Positions 17,496 to 25,569 of a DNA stretch of 64,000 nucleotides are shown here, piece after piece. A program made the translations under genes and the position numbers. Below the pieces are notes generated by a model. The model had not been told where the DNA came from and did no database searches. It saw nothing but the letters and a program-made list of their open reading frames with translations. This DNA is from Bacteroidota bacterium. Lineage in GTDB: Bacteria > Bacteroidota > Ignavibacteria > Ignavibacteriales > Ignavibacteriaceae. Location: positions 1-64,000 of the forward strand of contig JADFLR010000007.1 in the NCBI GenBank assembly GCA_022564295.1. The letters run 5' to 3'. Each line of letters opens with the position of its first letter. Position 1 is the first letter of the stretch.

Positions 17496-18716
17496 CTATT
17501 TTTTCCTCTTAAATAGTAATACTCTTTTTAAGTAATGGAAACCCAGCATCAGCCAGGGGAGGGGATCTTTCCATGAGAATACTTCATAGCAATGTATTTT
17601 AGCAATACTCTTTAAATAAGATCTCAAAGTATTTTTATTTTTCCGATGAGCTTCCAAAAACGATAAAAAATCCCGGACAGGTCTGATCAAAGTTGTGTCT
17701 TTACGATAGTTTTCGTAAGGTGGAAGTTCTCTCCCAACTAATCGATTATAAACGAAGAGAGCAATATCAAAACCAGATCTTATAATTAATTCAGTAGCAT
17801 TTGTAAGACGGGGATTACACTCCATCAATTTTAAAATACCATCACGAGGATCAAGTTTAAATTCAATGTTGCCCAGACCCAAATAGTCCGCCCCTTGCAT
17901 AAATTTTAAACCAAGCTCTGCAACTTGAGGATTCCAATCTCCAATCGTTTGATAACTACCAAATCCAGAATATATTGGGTACTGTCTTGGTTTACGTTTT
18001 GTGAAATGCATGAGAGGGATTCCGTTTTCGTCCAGATAAGAATAATAACTTTGAATCTGGTTTTCTCCTACTCCGGGAATGATCTCAGTTACAATCAGGT
18101 CCGATCGAAATTTATATTTTTTGCCAAGTTTATACAGTCTTTTAAATTCAGATAATAACTCAACTTGATTTTTAACTATAAAAAGTTTTTTTAGAAAGTT
18201 ACGCCCCCGAAACTCGTGAGAAAATCGTGGTTTCAATGCACAAGGATAAGGGAGAGAAGACATAATACCCTCTAATTCTTCCACTGAATTTATACACCAT
18301 GTTTTAGGTGCTGGAATGCCAATTTTATCTGCAATTTTATAAGTTTCAGCTTTATCTAGCATTGCAAGCATAAGACTATCATTCGATTCAGGTAAAATAT
18401 AGTGATCAGCAAGCTGCATCCGATACCGTGAAACCATATCAATAATATTATCAGAACAAGGGAAAATAACTGCTCCTCGAAATTGCTCTAAAGCATCGCT
18501 AGTTAACCAATGTACCCAGTCCTCTATACATTTCCCAGTAAATTGAATTCGATTACTATATTTTGAAAATCGACCATAGTTTTGAGGAATATTCAGCGTA
18601 TAAATTGGAATACCTTTATTGCCCAAACTTCTTGCCACTGAAAGTGAAACAACGCCCCCATCTAAAAGAAGCACAGGAGGTGATTCAGAAATGTCTCTTT
18701 TATGTCTTATTTGCAT
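17496..18716 (-). CDS. ATP-grasp ligase (COG3919-like)
   Basis: This 406-residue ATP-grasp protein has a Rossmann-like pre-ATP domain (VLLLDGGVVSLSVARSLG, residues 16-33). The ATP-binding start is KIGIPAPKTW...YPCALKPRFSHEFR, and the C-terminal metal-binding segment is LGLGNIEFKLDPRDG...LMECNPRL, with paired Glu/Asn for magnesium. It resembles predicted carboxylate-amine ligases such as D-aspartate ligase relatives rather than the CphA type next door. Its start overlaps the preceding CphA-like gene by 17 bases, implying translational coupling and probably a shared pathway. Two dissimilar ligases in one operon suggest two successive condensations. Substrates unknown. Confidence 0.8.
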   Translation of the reverse strand: MQIRHKRDISESPPVLLLDGGVVSLSVARSLGNKGIPIYTLNIPQNYGRFSKYSNRIQFTGKCIEDWVHWLTSDALEQFRGAVIFPCSDNIIDMVSRYRMQLADHYILPESNDSLMLAMLDKAETYKIADKIGIPAPKTWCINSVEELEGIMSSLPYPCALKPRFSHEFRGRNFLKKLFIVKNQVELLSEFKRLYKLGKKYKFRSDLIVTEIIPGVGENQIQSYYSYLDENGIPLMHFTKRKPRQYPIYSGFGSYQTIGDWNPQVAELGLKFMQGADYLGLGNIEFKLDPRDGILKLMECNPRLTNATELIIRSGFDIALFVYNRLVGRELPPYENYRKDTTLIRPVRDFLSFLEAHRKNKNTLRSYLKSIAKIHCYEVFSWKDPLPWLMLGFHYLKRVLLFKRKK

Positions 18717-19809
18717 GATCTATCCTCTCAGTTTTATTTATATTTAGTAAACAGCTAAGTATGGGAATGGCAACTAGTACCCTATTCTCAGAATTTAGTA
18801 CCTGGTAGTGATAATGAAGACCGGGAGACGCATTAATTTCAATTATCTTTCCGCCAGTTTGTTTCAAAGGAGATTCAATATTAGTGGTAATTACATCTAC
18901 TCCTGCCAGTTTTATACCCAATACACTCACAGCTCTTCTACATTCTTCTACTATTTCATCATTAATAATATTGATTACTGACTCGCATTCATTCGCTCCA
19001 CTATCGTTTGTTGTTGATTTTATTTCTATTATTTGACCTTCTTTCGGTACATCTTTTAAGGAGAGACCAGATCTTTGAAGTGTCATTTTACAATCGACAT
19101 CTATAACCAGAACTTTCAATGAAATAAACCCTGCTAGTCCAGTCCGCCGTTTATTTTCTTTTTTTATTAAACTTCGTATTGTTGAATTTCCATCTCCAAT
19201 AACCTGTGGTGGAATTCTGCGAATTACATCAAGCAATTCCCCGTTAAGAAATAACAATCGATATACATTACCCGGGATCAATCTCTCTATGATAACAGTA
19301 GGGCTAAAAGCAGATGCAAACAATGCAGCACGTTTTAAATCAAGACTAGATTTTATATGTGTAGTAACTCCCTTTCCACCTGCGCTATCTAATGCTGGTT
19401 TCACAACACAAGGTGCATCCTGGGAATCTAAAAAGTCTTTTGCCAATTCAATATTATTAATCGAAAAAGTGCGAAAAGGCGGAACTGGAATCCCATTTTC
19501 TAATAAAATTTTGCTGACAAGGGGCTTATTTCTTGCCACCTGAAGCAGCGCATAACTATCAATTCCAACTAAATTGTCCATTATCCATGTTGTCATTCCC
19601 TTATAAGTGGCTTTATAAAAACCCCCCGAATAATTTTTTATATCGACAGAAAGTTTAGATGCAGCATCAAACCACATATTCTTATGAAATTCTGAAAAGG
19701 TGTCCTTAAGCCCTAGACCATGACCTGCTAATTTATTCCAATAATGTCTTAGAAAATATAGTATACGCAGAGAACTATTAATCCATTTATTTAATTTGAT
19801 AAACTTCAT
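18700..19809 (-). CDS. ATP-grasp ligase, cyanophycin-synthetase-like (stand-alone domain), copy 2
   Basis: This 369-residue paralogue of the protein at 8647-9798 shares family landmarks: CVVKPALDSAGGKGVTTHI, IIERLIPGNVYRLLFLNGELL, RIPPQVIGDGNSTIRSLI, and the C-terminal GVDVITTN...IIEINASPGLHYHY. The N-terminal 80 residues are divergent. Like copy 1 it lacks the Mur-ligase part of cyanophycin synthetase, so polymer formation as in CphA is unlikely. It sits mid-operon after the HpcH/HpaI aldolase (57-base gap) and overlaps the next ATP-grasp gene. It probably activates a carboxylate as acyl phosphate for amide formation. Confidence 0.8.
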   Translation of the reverse strand: MKFIKLNKWINSSLRILYFLRHYWNKLAGHGLGLKDTFSEFHKNMWFDAASKLSVDIKNYSGGFYKATYKGMTTWIMDNLVGIDSYALLQVARNKPLVSKILLENGIPVPPFRTFSINNIELAKDFLDSQDAPCVVKPALDSAGGKGVTTHIKSSLDLKRAALFASAFSPTVIIERLIPGNVYRLLFLNGELLDVIRRIPPQVIGDGNSTIRSLIKKENKRRTGLAGFISLKVLVIDVDCKMTLQRSGLSLKDVPKEGQIIEIKSTTNDSGANECESVINIINDEIVEECRRAVSVLGIKLAGVDVITTNIESPLKQTGGKIIEINASPGLHYHYQVLNSENRVLVAIPILSCLLNINKTERIDHANKT

Positions 19810-19866
19810 ACTGAAATTTGCTTTATATATAATACATAGATGTTATTTTAAACTGATGATAATTTA

Positions 19867-20658
19867 TTACTTCTGTATTAATGTATTCCTTACTCCTTCG
19901 ACTTCCTGTTTAGCTCTTGACATCAAAAAGCGGTCATCGCTTTGGAGTGAGACTAGTTGAAATCCTTCCTTAATCATTTCCACGGCTACATTCACTGAAT
20001 TTGTATGTATGCCTGCTGGTATACCATAATGTTTTGCCTTTTTCAGGATCTCTTGTCTCGCCTCTATAAACTCAGGATCGCTTTGCCCTTTACGTGGTTC
20101 TTTACCGAGCGCCATGGCCAAATCTGATGGGCCTATGTAAATGGCACCAATTCCTGGAGTAGTAAGAATCTCATCAAGATTTCTTATCGCCTCACGAGTT
20201 TCAATCTGCGGGATGACCAATGTTTCCTCATTCGCATAATTGTGATAATCACCACCTCCGTGTATAGCACCTCCACTAGAGTATTTTGTCCTAATTGGTC
20301 CAAAACTGCGATAACCTTGTGGCGGATACTTGCAAGCACGTACAAGTGATTCGGCATCTTCAGAATTATTAATCATCGGACAAATAACTCCATATGATCC
20401 AGCATCTAATATTTTCATTAGTATGGCAGGATCATTCCAGGGTACTCGAGTAAGTGGTATTACACTCGTCGATGATATCGCTTGTAACATTGTAACAGCA
20501 ACTTGGTAATCAACGAGCCCATGCTGCATATCAATTGTGATAGAGTCAAATCCCTGATGAGCCATGATCTCAGTAGAGAAAGAACTTGGAATTGAACACC
20601 AACCATTAATTACTGATTCACCACGATTCCATATTTCTTTTATAGTATTTTTTCTCAT
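19867..20658 (-). CDS. HpcH/HpaI-family class II aldolase
   Basis: This 263-residue TIM-barrel aldolase is related to 4-hydroxy-2-oxoheptanedioate and 2-keto-3-deoxy-L-rhamnonate aldolases. Signature segments are DSITIDMQHGLVDY, IPLTRVPWND, GSYGVICPMINN, the metal-binding IPQIETREAI, and IYIGPSDLAMALG. These enzymes reversibly condense pyruvate or a 2-oxo acid with an aldehyde. In this operon, preceded by a lactonase-like protein and two dehydrogenases, it could make or cleave a 2-keto-3-deoxy sugar acid. A full set of metal-binding residues is visible, so it should be active. Confidence 0.88.
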   Translation of the reverse strand: MRKNTIKEIWNRGESVINGWCSIPSSFSTEIMAHQGFDSITIDMQHGLVDYQVAVTMLQAISSTSVIPLTRVPWNDPAILMKILDAGSYGVICPMINNSEDAESLVRACKYPPQGYRSFGPIRTKYSSGGAIHGGGDYHNYANEETLVIPQIETREAIRNLDEILTTPGIGAIYIGPSDLAMALGKEPRKGQSDPEFIEARQEILKKAKHYGIPAGIHTNSVNVAVEMIKEGFQLVSLQSDDRFLMSRAKQEVEGVRNTLIQK

Positions 20659-20771
20659 CTAAAGCTCCTATGCTAAACTATTTATCTTAATTAATCTCAA
20701 ATATTGATAACTCATCTTAAGAAAATATGACTAAAAGTAAAAAGTAAAATGTAACATTCTATTTTTTCTAA

Positions 20772-21455
20772 TTATGGTGCACAATAGACAGCGACCGGTA
20801 TGTCAACCTGCGATAGAATAAGCCGTAGAGGAATCTCATTGTGAGGTCCAGGAGTTTTGGCTCTAAGGTATACCGAATGTTTTTCCTCACCCGAAAACAA
20901 TAAATAAATCTTTCGTGCTTTAAGAATAGCCGTTGCTGTAAGAGAAATTCTCGCTAACCGGGAATTTGTACCTGCAATGGCGACACAAAGAGAATCAGAT
21001 ACATTAAGAGCATCATCTCCTGGGAAAAGAGAAGCAAAATGTCCGTCGGTTCCCATTCCCAGATATACAGCATCAAATGGTAATAGTAAAGTTTTAAGTC
21101 GCGATTCACAAGATTTCACATCTGCCTCGAGAGATCCATGCCCTCCGTATAATGGAATGAAAGTGGTATCTTCTGACAAATATTTCAACAAATACGAACG
21201 CACTAATTGCTCGTTACTCTCCGCATGATAATTTGGAATCCATCTTTCATCTGTGAGAGTTATTGTAACATTATTCCAATTCAACCTGTGTTCACGTAAA
21301 TATTTAAATACTTTTCTGGGGGTTTTTCCACCAGAAACCGCGAGGAGTGCCTGACCACGGATGGATATTGCTTCACGCAGAGTACTCACCAAGTCTATTA
21401 CTAACGCAGAAGCAGCGTCTTCAAGGGTTAAGAATTTTCGTTCGTCTACTACCAT
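20772..21455 (-). CDS. 6-phosphogluconolactonase-like protein (NagB/Pgl superfamily)
   Basis: This 227-residue protein has the superfamily's phosphate loop ALLAVSGGKTPRKVF (about residues 36-50), then VTITLTDERWIP and LGMGTDGHFASLFPG, all characteristic of the DevB/SOL-type 6-phosphogluconolactonase. The reaction is hydrolysis of a phosphorylated aldonolactone. No glucose-6-phosphate dehydrogenase is present. Instead a Gfo/Idh oxidoreductase two genes upstream could generate the lactone. A role in a dedicated sugar-acid pathway seems likelier than the oxidative pentose phosphate route. The preceding gene is 23 bases away. Confidence 0.82.
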   Translation of the reverse strand: MVVDERKFLTLEDAASALVIDLVSTLREAISIRGQALLAVSGGKTPRKVFKYLREHRLNWNNVTITLTDERWIPNYHAESNEQLVRSYLLKYLSEDTTFIPLYGGHGSLEADVKSCESRLKTLLLPFDAVYLGMGTDGHFASLFPGDDALNVSDSLCVAIAGTNSRLARISLTATAILKARKIYLLFSGEEKHSVYLRAKTPGPHNEIPLRLILSQVDIPVAVYCAP

Positions 21456-21478
21456 TTTCCTTTTCTAATTTAATACCT

Positions 21479-22426
21479 TCACATATTATCCTGATCGGGT
21501 ATTTCATTTTTATCAAGTCCTGCAATTGCCGCTCTTCCCATAGCCAACACTGCTTCTTCAGAACTCCCACCAATGTGCGGTGTTGCCATAAAATTAGGTA
21601 ACTTTAATAGCTCTAAATCTTCTGGTGGTTCTGTGCCAAAAACATCAAAGCCTGCCCCCGCAAGTTTTCCGCTCTTTAGCAATCGTTTAACCTCATCTTC
21701 GTCAACCAATCCACCGCGAGCAGTATTGATAAGAATCGCACCTGATTTCATCATTCGCAACTGATCAGGACCTAATATACCACGCGTAGTATCATTTAGA
21801 GGGACGTGTATAGTAACGATATCAGATCGACGTAAAATTTCATTCAGCGTTACTGACTCAACATTATGAGATTTATAAAAATCAGGAAAATCCAAAATGT
21901 CATTTGCAAGTACCGCGCATCCGAATGATCGCAAAATGATAGTTAAATCTTTACCAACATTACCACAACCAATAATTCCGACGGTGTGATTTGAGAGTTG
22001 CTTACCTATAATATTCCTCCAAATACCTTTACGGATATCTAGCTGTATTTGAGGTAATCTTCTAAGAATTGAAATCATAAAAGCGATTGTTAATTCGGTT
22101 ACAGAACGTTTATTAACACCTGGTGTCCAACCCAATCTAACACCATGCCTGGACATAGCAATTATGTCCAGCATATCAGTTCCAACTCCATATTTACTGA
22201 TCACTTTTAGTTCAGGGAGTTTTGATAGCATAGATTCATCAATCTTTTCTAAACCAATAATCAATTTTTCTTTCCCTTTAGCAAAATTGACTAATTCCTG
22301 ACCGCTCAAAGATATACCTTTATCATTAAAATGTACATTTATATATCTTTCCAATAACTCAGCACACAATTTTGTATGTTTTGAGAATGAACGTGAAGCG
22401 ACAGCGATTGGAGTTGTTGATTTCAA
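21479..22426 (-). CDS. D-isomer-specific 2-hydroxyacid dehydrogenase (phosphoglycerate dehydrogenase-like)
   Basis: This 315-residue protein has the NAD-binding loop VGIIGCGNVGKDL. The catalytic Arg lies in INTARGGLVDEDEV, followed by a Glu-containing segment and the catalytic His in ATPHIGGSSEEAV. It lacks the ACT/regulatory domain of SerA, so it is a short-form enzyme. Members reduce 2-keto acids to D-2-hydroxy acids or the reverse. It starts 22 bases after the Gfo/Idh gene. The order Gfo/Idh, 2-hydroxyacid dehydrogenase, lactonase, aldolase suggests stepwise handling of a sugar acid, though the true substrate cannot be read from sequence. Confidence 0.88.
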   Translation of the reverse strand: MKSTTPIAVASRSFSKHTKLCAELLERYINVHFNDKGISLSGQELVNFAKGKEKLIIGLEKIDESMLSKLPELKVISKYGVGTDMLDIIAMSRHGVRLGWTPGVNKRSVTELTIAFMISILRRLPQIQLDIRKGIWRNIIGKQLSNHTVGIIGCGNVGKDLTIILRSFGCAVLANDILDFPDFYKSHNVESVTLNEILRRSDIVTIHVPLNDTTRGILGPDQLRMMKSGAILINTARGGLVDEDEVKRLLKSGKLAGAGFDVFGTEPPEDLELLKLPNFMATPHIGGSSEEAVLAMGRAAIAGLDKNEIPDQDNM

Positions 22427-22448
22427 ATTTTGTAGATATTTATTCTAT

Positions 22449-23504
22449 TTACAATTTGGAGGATTGTTTTTCCACAAAAGTTTTATCTGCCTCATAAATT
22501 CTAAAAACTAAGCGCATGGTTTCATATGCATCAAGGGTGGTGCCATTAGAAACGGGGCTGCCGCTTTTTATACAATGAACAAATTCTTTCAATTCAAGCT
22601 CCCAAGATGGATCGGTATTGCAAAAAGTAAATTCTTCATGTGGATTACCTATTGCAAATCCAGTATGTTTTTGTCCTTGAATTATCCATTCATCACGATA
22701 ACTTCTACTTGCAGAAGGCATGCCATCCACGATCACATATCCATCCTCCATAAAGATTTCAAACAAAAAACGATGTTTCCATTGAGTAAATGAGCTATGT
22801 AACATTGAGATCTGACCTTTATTATTTCGTAGCAATGCAAATACATTATCTTCAAGCGGAATGTCCCAATAGGCAGTTGTACACATGCTTTTTATCTCAG
22901 TGAATTCACCGCAGAAGTAACGGAAAAGATCAATCATATGAATACCCTGATCAAATAATATTCCCCCGCCTGCAATTGATGGATCGTGACGCCATTCATT
23001 TGGTTTTCCAAAAAGCTCAGCTTTTCCATAAATACCGCGCATCCATAGGATGTTTCCATATTTACCGCTATCAACTATCTTTTTCGCCTCCATGATACCG
23101 AAATGGTATCTATGATTGAATCCAATCTTAACAATTTGACCAGGATTTCTTTTTTCAGCTTCCATTATTTTTTCTATGTCTGCCAGATTAATCCCCGGTG
23201 GCTTCTCACAAAATACATGTTTACCAGCATCCAATGCCGCCACAACCACTTCAGGAATAAATCTATTGGGAGTACAAACAAATACGGCATCAACTCCGGA
23301 ATTTATTACCGATTTATAATCCGGAAGAAACTGCATATCTTTAAAACCATTAGTAGGTGGATTTGGATCTGTTCCTGAGATTAAAATAGTCTCATCATTT
23401 TCACGAATAGTTATTTCCCTAGTAGAACCCATTTTACCAAGCCCAACTATTCCAAATTTAATCGGTTTAGTCATAGATGTTAAATCCTTTATTCGATTGT
23501 TCAA
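22449..23504 (-). CDS. Gfo/Idh/MocA-family sugar oxidoreductase
   Basis: This 351-residue NAD(P)-dependent dehydrogenase opens with FGIVGLGKMGSTRE (residues 17-30), followed by AVFVCTPNRF, the EKPPG motif, and the second-domain GGGILFDQGIHMIDLFRYF with the substrate-binding Asp/His pair. It is the first gene of the seven-gene minus-strand operon, with 451 bases of non-coding DNA upstream where the promoter must lie. It is only distantly like the WbpB-type protein at 900-1859. In the operon it may oxidise a phosphosugar or cyclic polyol to a keto or lactone product. Confidence 0.88.
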   Translation of the reverse strand: MNNRIKDLTSMTKPIKFGIVGLGKMGSTREITIRENDETILISGTDPNPPTNGFKDMQFLPDYKSVINSGVDAVFVCTPNRFIPEVVVAALDAGKHVFCEKPPGINLADIEKIMEAEKRNPGQIVKIGFNHRYHFGIMEAKKIVDSGKYGNILWMRGIYGKAELFGKPNEWRHDPSIAGGGILFDQGIHMIDLFRYFCGEFTEIKSMCTTAYWDIPLEDNVFALLRNNKGQISMLHSSFTQWKHRFLFEIFMEDGYVIVDGMPSASRSYRDEWIIQGQKHTGFAIGNPHEEFTFCNTDPSWELELKEFVHCIKSGSPVSNGTTLDAYETMRLVFRIYEADKTFVEKQSSKL

Positions 23505-23955
23505 TAGACACGTTCATTCGTGCATTCATTTGTCAATTTCCGTTCCAGTTCTCATCCTAAATGCCAATTGTCTCTATCCAGCAGTAAATCTAATATCAGT
23601 ACACTTTTTCAATATATGTTAAGTTTATATCTGTATCAGAATGAGAGTATCGTTATTTTCAGTTAAAGAGGAAACGAAGAACTATTGATAAAAATATTCT
23701 ATATCCCATTTTGTTTTACTTATTAAGAGCATTTATAGGTAAAAATATAACTTAATTTATTCCTTTCAGATATTTTACAATTATTATATTACAAAAAATA
23801 GAATTGATTCTAAAACATTTTATTTAAAAATAATTAAAAAGTCAAAAACAAAATCAATAGGAATTACAATTCAGTGTTTAAATCAAGATTTAAAAACATT
23901 TTTATTATTATTAAAATCTGAAAATGCATTTCTTTTACAATTATAATTTTGCACT
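23505..23955. other. Intergenic region upstream of the seven-gene operon
   Basis: AT-rich DNA lies between the sulfotransferase stop and the Gfo/Idh start, both on the minus strand. It should contain the operon promoter. No gene, RNA or strong hairpin was recognised. The part from 23700 to 23955 is extremely AT-rich. Confidence 0.45.
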
Positions 23956-24912
23956 TTAAGTATTCATCATATAATTAAAATAATAGCGATACTTTGTTAG
24001 TATATATTTAAATAACGGAATAGAAATGATCGAAACCAAAATCTTATAGGTCCATTTTAATTCATCTCGCCATTTTACGTCTTCAATGATAGGGATCTTG
24101 CCAGTGGTTAACCTGAGTCTATTGCCTGAAAACACGTGTCCCCCCAGTTTCTGGTTCAATGAAACTCTGCCATTTTCTACAATATATTCAAACTTAAGAT
24201 TCAGGGATTTCTCTAATATATCTAATACATGAACCGAATTATTTGTAAAATAACTATACGACAAATAGATTTTATTTGTTGTGTTAAAGCTTTTCATGGC
24301 ATTCAGACTTAGAAGACTCTTGATACCCCATTTAAGAATCTGCATTATAACACTATGTTTCTTTTTGCCATAGTTCCTAATATCCTTTTTAATATAAGAG
24401 TTGACTACGCCTCTGGGGTCTCTTATTATATAAATCGGAAACACATCCAATTTTGTGGATTGCGAAATAGCGAGTAATCTCACAGGGGTTCTGGAAGTAT
24501 CAACTATAATTTTTCCACCGCTAAGTTTAGAAATAATTTCATACAGCTTTTCAGTATGTTTCAAGTAATTATCTAAAAAAAGCTGATATGATTTATCATT
24601 TTTATTTCTAATAAATTTTTTTAATTTAAAATAATTTGTCCATTTCTCAAACTTTCCAAGTTCTTCTGTTATTTTCTCTATACTTTCTGAAGGAAATGAA
24701 TTTATATATTCATTCTTTACATTTTGCCAAAAGTTACAGTTACTGAACCTCTCGCCGCAACTGCATTGTTGATTGGTTATTATTCCAAATGTATAGAAGT
24801 CTCTTACTTCGCCGACAAAAATCACTTCCTTTGAACTCATTAAACTTTTGCCAAGGATAGTTCCACCGCTGAGCCAGAATCCTGTTATAAATACAACTTT
24901 TGTTTTTCCCAT
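23956..24912 (-). CDS. PAPS-dependent sulfotransferase
   Basis: This 318-residue sulfotransferase has the 5'-phosphosulfate-binding loop TGFWLSGGTILGKSL (about residues 10-24) and the 3'-phosphate-binding segment IYIIRDPRGVVNSYIKK (about residues 164-180). A Cys-rich insertion CSCGERFSNCNFW, common in this bacterial subfamily, lies near residue 53. It would move sulfate from PAPS to an acceptor, most likely a sugar hydroxyl of a surface glycan, given the adjoining nucleotide-sugar and glycosyltransferase genes. APS kinase and ATP sulfurylase genes lie immediately upstream on the same strand. No membrane segment is obvious, so it acts in the cytoplasm. Confidence 0.85.
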   Translation of the reverse strand: MGKTKVVFITGFWLSGGTILGKSLMSSKEVIFVGEVRDFYTFGIITNQQCSCGERFSNCNFWQNVKNEYINSFPSESIEKITEELGKFEKWTNYFKLKKFIRNKNDKSYQLFLDNYLKHTEKLYEIISKLSGGKIIVDTSRTPVRLLAISQSTKLDVFPIYIIRDPRGVVNSYIKKDIRNYGKKKHSVIMQILKWGIKSLLSLNAMKSFNTTNKIYLSYSYFTNNSVHVLDILEKSLNLKFEYIVENGRVSLNQKLGGHVFSGNRLRLTTGKIPIIEDVKWRDELKWTYKILVSIISIPLFKYILTKYRYYFNYMMNT

Positions 24913-25071
24913 ATGATTTTCAACTCCTCTAAAGTTTTTCTATAATAATAAATTTAATCTTAACCTGCAAAAAACGGCAAGTTTTTAAGTGCAGTTTAAA
25001 ATATTGAGTGTTTAGGTCTCAATTGTTATGATTCATTGATTTACGAATATTTAGTGACTGAAAAACCTTTT

Positions 25072-25551
25072 TTACAGAATTTTCAGGGGATATAATATTT
25101 GTCTTATGATAAGGTCAGGATGACCAGGTTCTTGATAAGGTATTTTATCACTGAATCCTATTAGGTTATCCAGCTCGCCGTTAAGCGCCTTTTTATAAAG
25201 TCCCTTTGTATCTCTTTCGATTAAAGTGTCTTTATCACATTTAAGATAAACTTCAAAATAATCATTACCGAATGTTTTTCGTGCATACTCCCTTACCTCA
25301 TTAAAAGGTGTAATTAATGAGATTATTATATAATCAACTTTACCTTTAACCTTATTGATTTTATTAATTACTTCGAAATTATTTTTTAGAATACCTTCTT
25401 TAGAAAAATCCGATTCAATCTTCAATTCTTCCCTAACTCTGTCTCCATCATACCATTCAACAGAATAATCATTACTCTTCAACATATCCGCAAGTAAACT
25501 GCAGATGGTTGTTTTACCGGAACCTGAAAGACCTGTACACCAAATAATCAT
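25072..25551 (-). CDS. cysC: Adenylylsulfate (APS) kinase
   Basis: This 159-residue P-loop kinase converts APS plus ATP to PAPS. The Walker A is GLSGSGKTT at residues 7-15, followed by EWYDGDRVREEL, and the family lid region ERDTKGLYKKALNGELDNLIGFSD. It is about 15-40 residues shorter than typical CysC, with a minimal N-terminus. The segment TPFNEVREYAR replaces the commoner SPFRADRDxxR. The gene begins 18 bases after the pyruvate kinase-ATP sulfurylase fusion stops, so the two are co-transcribed and act in sequence. The sulfotransferase follows 159 bases downstream. Confidence 0.9.
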   Translation of the reverse strand: MIIWCTGLSGSGKTTICSLLADMLKSNDYSVEWYDGDRVREELKIESDFSKEGILKNNFEVINKINKVKGKVDYIIISLITPFNEVREYARKTFGNDYFEVYLKCDKDTLIERDTKGLYKKALNGELDNLIGFSDKIPYQEPGHPDLIIRQILYPLKIL

Positions 25552-25569
25552 TCTAAAATCCTTGAAAAT

